A stretch of DNA of 18,578 nucleotides from UBA3855 sp964472035 (GCA_964472035.1 CAYYIT010000048.1:1-18578), one strand, 5' to 3'; shown: positions 6,924 to 15,144, counted from the stretch's first letter. The notes: generated from the sequence alone by a model not told the origin. Translations and numbers: made by a program.

Positions 6924-7926
6924 GATTTTAGTAACCGGCGGTGCCGGATTCATCGGCAGCCACGCCTGCGTGGAATTTCTGGATGCGGGCTATTCCGTGG
7001 TTGTCCTTGACAACCTCAGCAACGCCAAGGAGGAGAGCATCCGCAGAATTGAGAAGATTACCGGAAAAACCGTGGATTTCTACAAGGCGGATATGCGTGA
7101 TGAGGCGGCTGTCAGAAAGATTTTCGAGGAGCAGCAGATCGATGCAGTGGTGCATTTTGCCGGACTCAAGGCAGTCGGCGAATCCGTTGCCAAGCCCCTC
7201 GAATACTACGAAAACAACATCGGCGGCACCTTTGTACTGATGCAGGTGATGCGCGAATTCGGCTGCAAGACCGTCGTTTTCTCGTCCTCTGCGACGGTTT
7301 ACGGAATGAACAACCCCGTTCCGTACGTTGAGGATATGCCGACCTCCGCGACCAATCCCTATGGCTATACCAAGGTCATGATCGAACAGATCCTGCACGA
7401 CCTGTGCAATGCCGACCCGGAATTCCGTGTGGTTGCACTGCGTTACTTCAATCCCATCGGTGCGCATAAGAGCGGCCTGATCGGCGAGGATCCCAACGGC
7501 ATTCCGAACAACCTCCTGCCCTACATCGGTCAGGTTGCAGTCGGAAAGCTCCGGCAGCTCTCCGTGTTCGGCGATGACTATGAGACTCCGGACGGCACCG
7601 GCGTGCGTGACTACATCCATGTGGTTGACCTTGCGAAGGGGCATGTCTGCGCGCTCCGCTATGCCGAGCAGAACACCGGCTTCATGCCCGTGAACCTCGG
7701 TACCGGACAGGGCGTGAGCGTCCTTGAAATGGTGCATGCCTACGAAAAGGCCTGCGGTAAGCCCATCAACTACCGGATCACTGACCGCCGCCCCGGCGAC
7801 ATCGCTGCTTCCTACGCGGATGCGAGCCGTGCCGCTGCGCTGCTTGGCTGGCAGGCATCCGAAACACTTGCGACTATGTGCGAGGACAGCTGGCGCTTCA
7901 TGCAGCAGAATCCCAACGGCCTGTAA
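6916..7926 (+). CDS. galE: UDP-glucose 4-epimerase
   Basis: 336 residues. Interconverts UDP-galactose and UDP-glucose using bound NAD. An extended SDR fold is shown by the TGGAGFIG dinucleotide loop at residues 7-14, Ser124 in FSSSATVYG, and the catalytic YxxxK at Tyr149-Lys153 (PYGYTK). RYFNPIGAHKSG and the C-terminal RRPGDIAASYAD segment are typical of GalE. I chose a TTG start at 6916, because AAGGAG lies 9 bases upstream and gives the usual N-terminus MGKILVTGG; the ATG at 6907 abuts the ribosome site. It overlaps galK by 8 bases, implying translational coupling. galT is not in this window. Confidence 0.93.
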   Translation: MGKILVTGGAGFIGSHACVEFLDAGYSVVVLDNLSNAKEESIRRIEKITGKTVDFYKADMRDEAAVRKIFEEQQIDAVVHFAGLKAVGESVAKPLEYYENNIGGTFVLMQVMREFGCKTVVFSSSATVYGMNNPVPYVEDMPTSATNPYGYTKVMIEQILHDLCNADPEFRVVALRYFNPIGAHKSGLIGEDPNGIPNNLLPYIGQVAVGKLRQLSVFGDDYETPDGTGVRDYIHVVDLAKGHVCALRYAEQNTGFMPVNLGTGQGVSVLEMVHAYEKACGKPINYRITDRRPGDIAASYADASRAAALLGWQASETLATMCEDSWRFMQQNPNGL

Positions 7927-7941
7927 GAGAAAGGAATACCT

Positions 7942-8445
7942 ATGGATAAGTTTTTGATCATTCTGGCAGCAGTTGCTGTCATTCTGCTCCTTGTGGCGAT
8001 CTTCGGCGGAAGACGCTTCAACCTGCGCAAGATCCTGTACTTCTTCATCGAAGAGGTCGATGAAACGGACGGAGAAGCACCGCGCCGCAGCCGCGGCAGA
8101 AATGCCGGCAATGCGCGCACACCGCGCCGTGCTGAGAATCCCTCCGGCACAAACCGCAGAAATCCGAACCAGAACTATACTGAAATGGCGATCCTCATGC
8201 AGAAGATCGACGAGCGCCGCAGAGTGGTGGATTCCTCCGGACACTCCACGCTTTACGATGAGTATTTTGAACTGGTGTTCCAGACAAGAAAGGGCGAGAC
8301 GCTCCACCTGACCGCATCCCGTGCGGCCTTCAAGGAGATCCCCTTCAACCAGCAGGGTGCGCTGACCTATAAGAAGGGCGCATTCGTGAAGTTCAAGTAC
8401 ATCGGCGGACTCGTTTCCGATGAGTATACGCCGGCACAGCGATAA
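7942..8445 (+). CDS. DUF2500-like membrane-anchored protein
   Basis: 167 residues of unknown function. A single N-terminal membrane segment (about 4-21) precedes a basic, Arg/Asn-rich low-complexity linker (about 40-78). A C-terminal beta-rich domain (about 83-155) has the pattern RRRVVDSSG..YFELVFQTRKGETLHLTASRAAF..GALTYKKGAFVKF, which resembles DUF2500 by recall; the family match is not verified. Start ATG has AGAAAGGA upstream. It follows galE by 15 bp and precedes the MIF-like gene by 15 bp, so it is co-transcribed with the gal genes, though no biochemical link to galactose is evident. Confidence 0.75.
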   Translation: MDKFLIILAAVAVILLLVAIFGGRRFNLRKILYFFIEEVDETDGEAPRRSRGRNAGNARTPRRAENPSGTNRRNPNQNYTEMAILMQKIDERRRVVDSSGHSTLYDEYFELVFQTRKGETLHLTASRAAFKEIPFNQQGALTYKKGAFVKFKYIGGLVSDEYTPAQR

Positions 8446-8460
8446 GCAGGGAGGATTACC

Positions 8461-8802
8461 ATGCCATTTATCAATGTCAAGACCAATGCAGCCGTTCCGG
8501 CTGCCAAGGCAGAAGCCATCAAAACCGCGATGGGACAGGCGATCACCGCCATTCCGGGCAAGTCCGAGCATTGGCTCATGGTCGGCATCGAGCCGGAACA
8601 GATGCTCTGGTTCCAGGGCAGCAGCGCGCCTGCTGCAATGGTCGAGGTCAGCGTGTTCGGAAGTGCAAGTGCCTCCGCTTACGATGCCCTCACCGGTAAG
8701 ATCTGCGGCATTCTCACAGAGCAGCTGGCGATCGACGCCGCGCGGATCTATGTCAAATACGCCGAAACCTCCAACTGGGGCTGGAACGGCGGCAATTTCT
8801 GA
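8461..8802 (+). CDS. MIF-family tautomerase (phenylpyruvate tautomerase-like)
   Basis: 113 residues, the full length of macrophage migration inhibitory factor proteins. Pro2 follows the initiator Met and would be the catalytic N-terminal base after Met removal. Lys34 in IPGKSEHWLM matches the active-site Lys of human MIF (TGK). The segment MLWFQGSSAPAAM aligns with human LMAFGGSSEPCALC, and the C-terminus NWGWNGGNF with NVGWNNSTF. The CXXC motif of mammalian MIF is absent (PAAM instead), so thiol oxidoreductase activity is not expected. No signal peptide. Ribosome site GGGAGG is 7 bases upstream of ATG. Last gene of the gal operon, before a strong terminator. Confidence 0.88.
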   Translation: MPFINVKTNAAVPAAKAEAIKTAMGQAITAIPGKSEHWLMVGIEPEQMLWFQGSSAPAAMVEVSVFGSASASAYDALTGKICGILTEQLAIDAARIYVKYAETSNWGWNGGNF

Positions 8803-8805
8803 TGC

Positions 8806-8838
8806 ACAAGGACACTCCGTCGCGGGTGTCCTTGTTTT
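8806..8838 (+). terminator. Rho-independent terminator of the gal operon
   Basis: A 12-bp stem ACAAGGACACTC (8806-8817) pairs with 8824-8835 (one G-T pair) around a 6-base loop and runs into GTTTTG. It starts 3 bases after the stop of the MIF-like gene. Confidence 0.8.
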
Positions 8839-9034
8839 GCAGTGCATTCATACTCACGTCACGCACGTCCGATGCTATCGTTGCAGGTGCGTTTTTCGGC
8901 GATATATCGAGGGTACAGGGAGCACAGCCCCTATATGCACCGAATGCCTTGCGCTGAGGTTGGATGCTGCACGAAGTGATGGGTATGCTGGCATAGGACT
9001 TGAGACGGCTGGCGCAACTTAATGAAAAAACTTA
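8839..9034. other. Gene-free segment of unknown nature before hairpin repeat copy B
   Basis: About 195 bases lie between the gal operon terminator and the hairpin repeat. No ribosome site or convincing reading frame is seen; short open stretches exist in two + frames. The sequence looks like part of a larger dispersed element that ends in the hairpin repeat, but no second copy of this part is in the window because copy A starts at the window edge. Confidence 0.4.
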
Positions 9035-9088
9035 GTCCAGCCCTGCGCCAGAGGCGCAGGGCTGGACGGAACTTATTTCGACAGAATG
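9035..9088. repeat. Hairpin repeat, copy B, with conserved tail
   Basis: A perfect 15-bp inverted repeat (9035-9049 with 9053-9067, loop AGA). It shares the downstream tail GGNACTTnTTTCGACAGAnTG with copy A at 1-54. In both places the next feature is a terminator hairpin whose sequence is unrelated between copies. Confidence 0.8.
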
Positions 9089-9116
9089 AAGCCCCGACTC
9101 TCACAAGTCGGGGCTT
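9089..9116. terminator. Terminator next to htrA
   Basis: An 11-bp perfect stem AAGCCCCGACT (9089-9099) with 9106-9116 and a 6-base loop, 5 bases beyond the stop of the leftward HtrA gene. The tail is short on both strands (TTTGC on +, CATTC on -), so strength is uncertain. Confidence 0.6.
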
Positions 9117-9121
9117 TGCTG

Positions 9122-10594
9122 TTAATAATTACCGGAGGTATCGACCTCGAGCTTGAATTCGATCACGAAATGCTTGATGCTGCCGTCCTCCTCGAGGCGT
9201 GCGCATTCGGCAACGACCGTGTCGCCGCCCTCAAAGCCGTCAAGCACCTCGATGACATCGTCGTAGCTGCCGACGATCTCGCCGTTCATGCTCAGGATGA
9301 AATCATACGGCTGCAGCTCAGTGTTGGCAATGTCGCAGTCCTCGCTGATCTCGGAGATCCACAATCCCACGAATTCCTCCGGCATCGGAACACCGTACAT
9401 CTCCTCGAAGCTCTGCGCCGTGTAGGGGTTCGCACTTTCAAGGAAGCTGATGCCGATGCGGTATCTGCCGGACACATAGCCCTGCGTGATCAGATCCTCC
9501 ACGATCGGAAGTGCCTGATTGATGGCGATGGCAAAGCCCAGGCCCTCGTAGGTGCCGCTGTAGACGGAAGCATACTTCGAGGAGGTGATGCCGATCACCT
9601 GACCGTACATGTTCACCAGCGCGCCGCCGGAATTGCCGGGGCTGATGGCGGCATCGGTCTGGATGCAGTCCATGATGAAGGCATTGGATTCCGAGCGCAC
9701 CTGACGGTTGATCGCGGAAACGATGCCCTTGGTGACGGTATTGGTCAGGCCTGCCGGATTGCCGATGGCTACGACGTTTTCGCCGACATAGACCTCATCG
9801 GAATCGCCCAGCACGGCGGCTGTCAGGCCGGAGGCATCGATCTTCAGCACGGCAAGATCCGTCTTGGCATCGCTGCCGATCAGCTCCGCGGTATGGCTCT
9901 GTTCATCGCTGGTGATGACGGTGAAATACTCGCCGTCCACCACATGGGCGTTCGTGACGATGTAGCCGTCCTCACTGATGATGACACCGGAACCTGTGCC
10001 GGTAACATCGATATCGCGCCGTTCTTCGTTGTCGTAGACATAGACCTCCACGATGGAGGGGGTGACCTTTTCCGCAACACCGCGCACGGTATATTCGCCG
10101 TCCGCTGTGACATTCTCGTCATCCGGATCCAGCTCCGGCTTCTGCTGCGTCTGGAGCACGACCTCGTTTTTGGGGACGAAGTCCTCATAGCCGAGGGCAC
10201 CCTTCATCACGTCCGCTGCGATGCAGTATGCGCACAGCAGGAAGATGAGGATCGTGGCGACCAGCGTCACGGCGTAGATGCTCCGGTTCATGGGCGGATG
10301 CTCCACGGGGGGCGGAGGGGGCATCACGAATTTCGGAGGGGGCGGCGGTACAACGCCGACGGGGGCATTGGGATCACCGTAAAACGCGCTTTCCGGCGGG
10401 GCGGATGGCTCGGAGGCCGGCGCAGCACCGGGGAATTCCTGCGCATCGCGCACCTGTGACGGAATGGGATCCGCAGGGGGCACGGGCGGTGCAGGCTGCG
10501 GCGGTGCCGTCTCTCCGGCCGGATCGGGGAACTGCGAAGCAGCGGGTTCACCCTCCGGATCACGGGGTGCAAACATATTTCTGTAATCTTCCAT
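9122..10594 (-). CDS. htrA: HtrA/DegP-type membrane-anchored serine protease
   Basis: 490 residues. A Pro-rich N-terminal region of about 102 residues would be cytoplasmic, followed by a transmembrane segment (about 105-128). A trypsin-like S1C domain outside the membrane (about 165-375) has catalytic triad His217 (TNAHVVDG), Asp246 (KTDLAVLKI) and Ser322 (SPGNSGGALV). One C-terminal PDZ domain (about 385-480) ends the protein. HtrA proteases degrade or refold misfolded envelope proteins. ATG at 10594 is chosen with AAAGGAG 11 bases upstream; a GTG at 10621 is possible but lacks a ribosome site. It starts 27 bases after the sensor kinase gene, so it is the third gene of the RR-HK-HtrA operon. 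Confidence 0.92.
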   Translation of the reverse strand: MEDYRNMFAPRDPEGEPAASQFPDPAGETAPPQPAPPVPPADPIPSQVRDAQEFPGAAPASEPSAPPESAFYGDPNAPVGVVPPPPPKFVMPPPPPVEHPPMNRSIYAVTLVATILIFLLCAYCIAADVMKGALGYEDFVPKNEVVLQTQQKPELDPDDENVTADGEYTVRGVAEKVTPSIVEVYVYDNEERRDIDVTGTGSGVIISEDGYIVTNAHVVDGEYFTVITSDEQSHTAELIGSDAKTDLAVLKIDASGLTAAVLGDSDEVYVGENVVAIGNPAGLTNTVTKGIVSAINRQVRSESNAFIMDCIQTDAAISPGNSGGALVNMYGQVIGITSSKYASVYSGTYEGLGFAIAINQALPIVEDLITQGYVSGRYRIGISFLESANPYTAQSFEEMYGVPMPEEFVGLWISEISEDCDIANTELQPYDFILSMNGEIVGSYDDVIEVLDGFEGGDTVVAECARLEEDGSIKHFVIEFKLEVDTSGNY

Positions 10595-10621
10595 TCTGAG
10601 AAATGCTCCTTTCTCAAACAC

Positions 10622-12064
10622 TTATCCAGGCTGACCGCTGATGGGAAGCTGTATCTCAAAGGCGGTGTATTCGCCCTGTACGCTTTTCACCACGATCTGA
10701 CCCTGATGGAGATTGATGATCTTGCGCGCAAGGGACAGTCCCAGACCAAGTCCGGTCTTATCCTTGCTGCGGGATTCATCGGTTTTATAGAAGCGGTCGA
10801 ACACCTTGGAAAGCTCGTCATCCGCGAGGCCCTCACCGGTATTCTTCACACAGATGCAGGACATATTCTGCTCCGTACGCACGGAGAAGCTGATCACGCC
10901 GCCTTCGTTGACGAACTTCACGGCGTTTTCGATCAGGTTGTACAGCACCTGGAAGAGCAGATCCTCGTCGGCAGTGAGCTGCAGCGATGTGGATTCCAGA
11001 CCCTCGACATCGACCTTCTTGTCATTGATACGCTTCTCGAACATCAGGACCGTCTTGACCAGGAGCTTGCCCACATCGAGATCCGTGTAGCGCAGGCTCA
11101 TCTCGCCGGCTTCGAACTTCGTGAGGTTGAGCATGGATGTGATCAGTGTCCGCAGACGCTGGATCTCCTCCGCGATGATGCGCAGGTACTTGTCATGCTG
11201 CTCCGGCGGAATGGTACCGTCGATGATGCCGCTGGCAAAACCGCCGATGGTCGTCATGGGCGTGCGCAGCTCATGGGAAACATTCGCCACGAAATTCTTG
11301 CGGGTGGTCTCGTTCTGCTCGATGAACTCCGCCATGCGGTTGAGCGTCTGTGCAAAGGGATAGAGGTTGGAATGCTCCGGCAGCTCGACGCGCGCGTCGA
11401 ACTCGCCCTCTGCGTACTTCTGCGTCACGGTGTTGATCTGCTCGAACTGTCTGTCCACGCGGCGTGCACCGATCCGGAACAGGAACATGAACAGCAGTGT
11501 GGAGATCAGAAGGCATACAACAAGGCTGAGCGTCAGCATCTGGCTGTATTCGACGATATTTTCGGCATCGACAACTGCGGCAAGATAGTACTCATCCATC
11601 GTGCCGTCGTCCGCCTCCAGGAAGAATCGGTAGGCATAGCAAAGCTGCTGGCCGGTGCGCTCCTCCGTGTAATAGCCGAGGCGCAGATAGTCCTCCGTCC
11701 GCAGATAGTGACGGGTGGAGGCCTCCAGCATGCGGCTGTCGTCATCACTGACGGGATACAGCATGCGTCCCTCCGCGCTGTACATGAAGATCTGGTAATT
11801 GTTCTTGCTCTCGGCGGTCAGCACAAGACGGTCAATGTTTTCATTGGGGATCCAGTACTTGTTGCCGTACACCTCATTGATATTGGCGACCAGCGCTTCG
11901 CAGTTCTGCACGAGCGACTGCTTCACGGAGTTCTTGTACTGGGTGATCGCCGTCGAGACCATAAAGACACCCGTCAGCAGAATACCGCAGAACAGCAGGA
12001 TCTGCGCTAAGCGCAGATAGCCTGCTGAAATGGAAATACTCTGTTTTGGGGATTTGTGTTTCAC
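10622..12064 (-). CDS. Sensor histidine kinase
   Basis: 480 residues. Two membrane segments (about 17-40 and 175-198) flank an extracytoplasmic sensing domain of about 135 residues. A HAMP linker (about 199-250) leads to the HisKA dimerisation domain with phospho-acceptor His264 in FVANVSHELRTPM. The HATPase_c domain shows the N box Asn380 (LIENAVKF), G1 NTGEGLAD (about 408-415) and G2 TGLGLGLSLAR (about 437-447). Start is a GTG at 12064; GAGGAA overlaps the stop of the response regulator gene 3 bases away, indicating translational coupling. The gene order RR-HK-HtrA recalls CssRS and CiaRH, which respond to envelope or secretion stress. The signal itself cannot be read from sequence. Confidence 0.92.
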   Translation of the reverse strand: MKHKSPKQSISISAGYLRLAQILLFCGILLTGVFMVSTAITQYKNSVKQSLVQNCEALVANINEVYGNKYWIPNENIDRLVLTAESKNNYQIFMYSAEGRMLYPVSDDDSRMLEASTRHYLRTEDYLRLGYYTEERTGQQLCYAYRFFLEADDGTMDEYYLAAVVDAENIVEYSQMLTLSLVVCLLISTLLFMFLFRIGARRVDRQFEQINTVTQKYAEGEFDARVELPEHSNLYPFAQTLNRMAEFIEQNETTRKNFVANVSHELRTPMTTIGGFASGIIDGTIPPEQHDKYLRIIAEEIQRLRTLITSMLNLTKFEAGEMSLRYTDLDVGKLLVKTVLMFEKRINDKKVDVEGLESTSLQLTADEDLLFQVLYNLIENAVKFVNEGGVISFSVRTEQNMSCICVKNTGEGLADDELSKVFDRFYKTDESRSKDKTGLGLGLSLARKIINLHQGQIVVKSVQGEYTAFEIQLPISGQPG

Positions 12065-12067
12065 GGA

Positions 12068-12763
12068 TTATTCCTCGTCCGCTTCGAACTTGTAGCCCAC
12101 GCCCCAGACGGTCTTGAGCGCCCAGTGAGGGGATACATCCTGCAGCTTTTCACGCAGACGCTTGATGTGAACGTCGATCGTACGGGAGTCGCCGTAGTAC
12201 TCGAAGCCCCACACCTCGTCCAGCAGCTGGTCGCGGGTATACACATGGTTCGGGTTGGATGCCAGATAGAACAGCAGCTCCAGCTCCTTCGGAGGGGTAT
12301 CCAGCACCTTGTCGTTGACGCGCAGCTCGTAGCGTGTCATATTGACAACGAGCTTGTCATAGCGTACTTCCTTGGTCTCCGGCTCGGAGGTGTTGGTGCC
12401 CATGCGGCGTGCGATCGCCTTGATGCGGGCGATGACCTCCTTGGTGTCGAAGGGCTTGGAGATGTAGTCATCCGCACCCAGTTCCAGACCGAGCACCTTG
12501 TCGAAGGTCTCGTTCTTTGCGGAGATCATGATGATCGGTACGTTGGAGTTCTTGCGGATCTCACGGCATACCTGTCTGCCGTCCATCGTCGGCAGCATGA
12601 TGTCCAGAAGGACAATGTCGGGGTTCAGTGCGTTGAATTTCACCACTGCCTCCTTGCCGTCGTTGGAAATGATCACGCTGTAGCCTTCCTTTTCCAGATA
12701 CATTCTGAGCAGGTCGCAGATGTTCTGATCGTCATCCACTACCAGTACTTTTTCCAGTGCCAT
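12068..12763 (-). CDS. OmpR-family response regulator
   Basis: 231 residues. The receiver domain (about 5-117) has acidic residues in VVDDDQ, phospho-acceptor Asp54 in IVLLDIMLPTMDG and the switch region ISAKNETF. The C-terminal winged-helix DNA-binding domain (about 130-227) ends in the usual RTVWGVGYKF-type hairpin (here LKTVWGVGYKFEADEE). Start ATG at 12763 has GAGGAG about 10 bases upstream. It is the first gene of the three-gene operon with the kinase and HtrA. Its target sites are not identifiable here; autoregulation and control of htrA through the operon are likely by analogy. Confidence 0.93.
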   Translation of the reverse strand: MALEKVLVVDDDQNICDLLRMYLEKEGYSVIISNDGKEAVVKFNALNPDIVLLDIMLPTMDGRQVCREIRKNSNVPIIMISAKNETFDKVLGLELGADDYISKPFDTKEVIARIKAIARRMGTNTSEPETKEVRYDKLVVNMTRYELRVNDKVLDTPPKELELLFYLASNPNHVYTRDQLLDEVWGFEYYGDSRTIDVHIKRLREKLQDVSPHWALKTVWGVGYKFEADEE

Positions 12764-13072
12764 AATGTGTTTGCTCCTCTCGGTAAATGTGGTATGCTCC
12801 TATGTTCAGCCGGCCGCGCAGCGCACCGGCGATGTCATTAAAAATTAAAAATACCCATAATAATTATACATGATTTGTTCACTTACAATATGAATAGATT
12901 GTGTATATTTAATGTACTTTCTGTAAATTAACAAAGTGAAGCGCCTCGGCAGATTCCTGCGGAGCACACTGCGGCGCAGCAGCGGACGCTATCAAGATGT
13001 GTCAAAGTAGGAGAACGCACTCGGTGGAAATTGTGCAATTCAACGAAATTTTAGAAAACTTCCAAAATACTC
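12764..13072. other. Divergent intergenic region between the RR operon and groES
   Basis: About 12835-12935 is markedly AT-rich and contains a minus-strand TATAAT (12863-12868) that could be the -10 of the RR operon, but no matching -35 is present. The remainder, about 12940-13040, is GC-rich and shows no gene or recognised RNA. No tRNA or riboswitch was seen. Confidence 0.5.
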
Positions 13073-13100
13073 TTGATTTTTCCTGTAAAGCTGGTAAAAT
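13073..13100 (+). promoter_or_regulatory. groESL promoter
   Basis: -35 TTGATT (13073-13078), a 16-base spacer and -10 TAAAAT (13095-13100). The CIRCE operator starts 4 bases after the -10, so bound HrcA would block initiation. Confidence 0.75.
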
Positions 13101-13104
13101 AGAA

Positions 13105-13131
13105 TTAGCACTCGAAGTTCGAGAGTGCTAA
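13105..13131 (+). promoter_or_regulatory. CIRCE operator (HrcA site)
   Basis: A perfect consensus TTAGCACTC - 9 bases - GAGTGCTAA. This is the classical HrcA repressor site for chaperonin genes in Gram-positive bacteria. It predicts heat-inducible, HrcA-repressed groESL; hrcA itself is not in the window. Confidence 0.97.
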
Positions 13132-13189
13132 AACGACCGGCATCGTGCCGGCATGGTACAAGGAAAACTTTTGAAGGAGGAATATAGTT

Positions 13190-13480
13190 ATGACAATCAA
13201 ACCGTTGTTTGATCAGGTACTCATCAAGATGACAGAGGCAGAAGAGACCACCAAGAGCGGCATCATCCTCGCAGGCGCGGCAAAGGAAAAGCCGCAGGTT
13301 GCACAGGTCATTGCAGTCGGTGAGGGCAAGCATGACAATCAGGGCAATCTGATCCCCATGGTGCTCAAGGCAGGCGACAAGGTCCTGACCAGAAAGTACG
13401 GCGGTACTGAGGTAAAGCTCGACGGTGAGGAGTACACACTGATCTCCCAGAGCGACGTACTCGCAGTGGTAACGGACTAA
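13190..13480 (+). CDS. groES: Co-chaperonin GroES
   Basis: 96 residues, normal Cpn10 length. It has the typical beta-barrel sequence: LFDQVLIKMTEAEETTKSGIIL, a mobile loop region, AGDKVLTRKYGGTEVKLDGEEYTLI and the C-terminal SDVLAVV. It forms the heptameric lid of the GroEL folding chamber. A strong ribosome site AAGGAGG lies 9 bases upstream. A small hairpin (CCGGCA/TGCCGG, 13137-13151) is in the leader. First gene of the CIRCE-controlled operon; groEL follows after 35 bp. Confidence 0.97.
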   Translation: MTIKPLFDQVLIKMTEAEETTKSGIILAGAAKEKPQVAQVIAVGEGKHDNQGNLIPMVLKAGDKVLTRKYGGTEVKLDGEEYTLISQSDVLAVVTD

Positions 13481-13515
13481 GACAACAATTAACTTAAGAA
13501 AGGTGCGATTTGATT

Positions 13516-15144
13516 ATGGCAAAGGATATCAAGTACGGAGAAGACGCCAGAAAGGCACTGCAGGCCGGTATTGACAAGCTTGCAGATACAGTAAAGATCA
13601 CCCTCGGTCCGAAGGGCAGAAACGTAGTCCTCGACAAGAAGTTCGGTGCACCGCTGATCACCAACGACGGCGTGACCATCGCAAAGGACATTGAGCTCGA
13701 GGATGCATTCGAGAACATGGGCGCACAGCTCGTGAAGGAGGTTGCTACCAAGACCAACGACGCTGCCGGTGACGGTACCACCACCGCTACCCTGCTCGCA
13801 CAGGCGATCATCCGTGAGGGCATGAAGAACATCGCAGCAGGCGCAAATCCGATGATCCTGAAGAAGGGCATCGCAAAGGCTGTTGACACCGCTGTGGAGA
13901 CCATCGTGGCAAACTCCAAGGCTGTGGAAGGCTCTGCGGACATCGCAAGAGTCGGCACAGTTTCCTCCGCTGACGAGAATGTCGGCAAGCTCATTGCTGA
14001 GGCAATGGAGAAGGTGACCGCTGACGGCGTCATCACCATTGAGGAGAGCAAGACCGCTGAGACCTACAGCGAGGTCGTAGAGGGCATGCAGTTCGACAGA
14101 GGCTACATCTCCCCCTACATGGTAACTGATACTGAGAAGATGGAAGCGGTTTATGACGATGCATTCATCCTGATCACAGACAAGAAGATCAGCAACATCC
14201 AGGAGATCCTGCCGCTGCTCGAGCAGATCGTACAGTCCGGCAAGAAGCTGGTGATCATTGCAGAGGACATCGAGGGCGAGGCACTGACCACCCTGATCCT
14301 GAACAACCTCAGAGGCACCTTCAAGTGCGCAGCTGTCAAGGCTCCGGGCTTCGGCGACAGACGCAAGGAGATGCTCAAGGATATCGCGATCCTGACCGGC
14401 GGTGAAGTGATCACCGAGGAGCTGGGTCTGGATCTGAAGGATACCACCATGATGCAGCTCGGCCGTGCAAGACAGGTTGTGATCCAGAAGGAGAACACCA
14501 TTATCGTTGACGGCGCAGGCGATTCCGAGGCGATCAAGGCAAGAGTGGGCCAGATCCGTTCTCAGATCGAGACCTCCACTTCCGAGTTCGACAAGGAAAA
14601 GCTGCAGGAGAGACTGGCAAAGCTGTCCGGCGGTGTAGCAGTCATCAAGGTTGGTGCTGCAACCGAGATCGAGATGAAGGAAAAGAAGCTGCGCATCGAG
14701 GATGCTCTCGCAGCGACCAAGGCAGCGGTTGAGGAAGGCATCGTAGCAGGCGGCGGTACCGCACTGATCAATGCGATTCCGGCAGTGAAGGCACTGATCG
14801 AGACCCTGTCCGGCGATGAGAAGACCGGTGCGGACATCATCTGCAAGGCACTGGAAGCTCCGCTGCGTCAGATCGCACTGAACGCAGGTCTTGAGGGCAG
14901 CGTGATCATCGACAAGATCATGGGCGCAGAGAAGGTTGGCTATGGCTTTGACGCATACAACGAGGAATACGTGGATATGATCCCGGCAGGTATCGTTGAT
15001 CCGACCAAGGTAACCAGAAGCGCACTGCAGAATGCAGCATCCGTAGCATCCATGGTACTGACCACCGAGAGTCTGGTAGCAGACATCAAGGAACCCGAAG
15101 CAGCTCCTGCAATGCCCGCAGGCGGCATGGGCGGCATGTATTAA
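13516..15144 (+). CDS. groEL: Chaperonin GroEL
   Basis: 542 residues, normal length. ATP-dependent tetradecameric folding chamber. Hallmarks include MAKDIKYGEDARKALQAGI at the start, TLGPKGRNV, DGDGTTTATLLAQ-like NDAAGDGTTTATLL, KAPGFGDRRKEML, VEEGIVAGGGTALI and the Gly-Met C-terminal tail ending GGMGGMY. ATG at 13516 chosen, with AAAGGTG about 10 bases upstream; a TTG two codons earlier is unlikely. Co-transcribed with groES under HrcA control. Confidence 0.98.
   Translation: MAKDIKYGEDARKALQAGIDKLADTVKITLGPKGRNVVLDKKFGAPLITNDGVTIAKDIELEDAFENMGAQLVKEVATKTNDAAGDGTTTATLLAQAIIREGMKNIAAGANPMILKKGIAKAVDTAVETIVANSKAVEGSADIARVGTVSSADENVGKLIAEAMEKVTADGVITIEESKTAETYSEVVEGMQFDRGYISPYMVTDTEKMEAVYDDAFILITDKKISNIQEILPLLEQIVQSGKKLVIIAEDIEGEALTTLILNNLRGTFKCAAVKAPGFGDRRKEMLKDIAILTGGEVITEELGLDLKDTTMMQLGRARQVVIQKENTIIVDGAGDSEAIKARVGQIRSQIETSTSEFDKEKLQERLAKLSGGVAVIKVGAATEIEMKEKKLRIEDALAATKAAVEEGIVAGGGTALINAIPAVKALIETLSGDEKTGADIICKALEAPLRQIALNAGLEGSVIIDKIMGAEKVGYGFDAYNEEYVDMIPAGIVDPTKVTRSALQNAASVASMVLTTESLVADIKEPEAAPAMPAGGMGGMY

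Noticed and set aside
6928..8847. A 639-codon leftward frame across galE, the DUF2500-like gene and the MIF gene
   Set aside because: It crosses three well-supported genes on the opposite strand and the operon terminator; no domain is visible.
8872..8982. Small + strand open stretch after the gal operon terminator
   Set aside because: No ribosome site, lies after a terminator, and has no family resemblance I can support.
13137..13151. CCGGCA/TGCCGG hairpin in the groES leader as a thermosensor RNA
   Set aside because: It is short, does not cover the ribosome site, and CIRCE already explains heat control.
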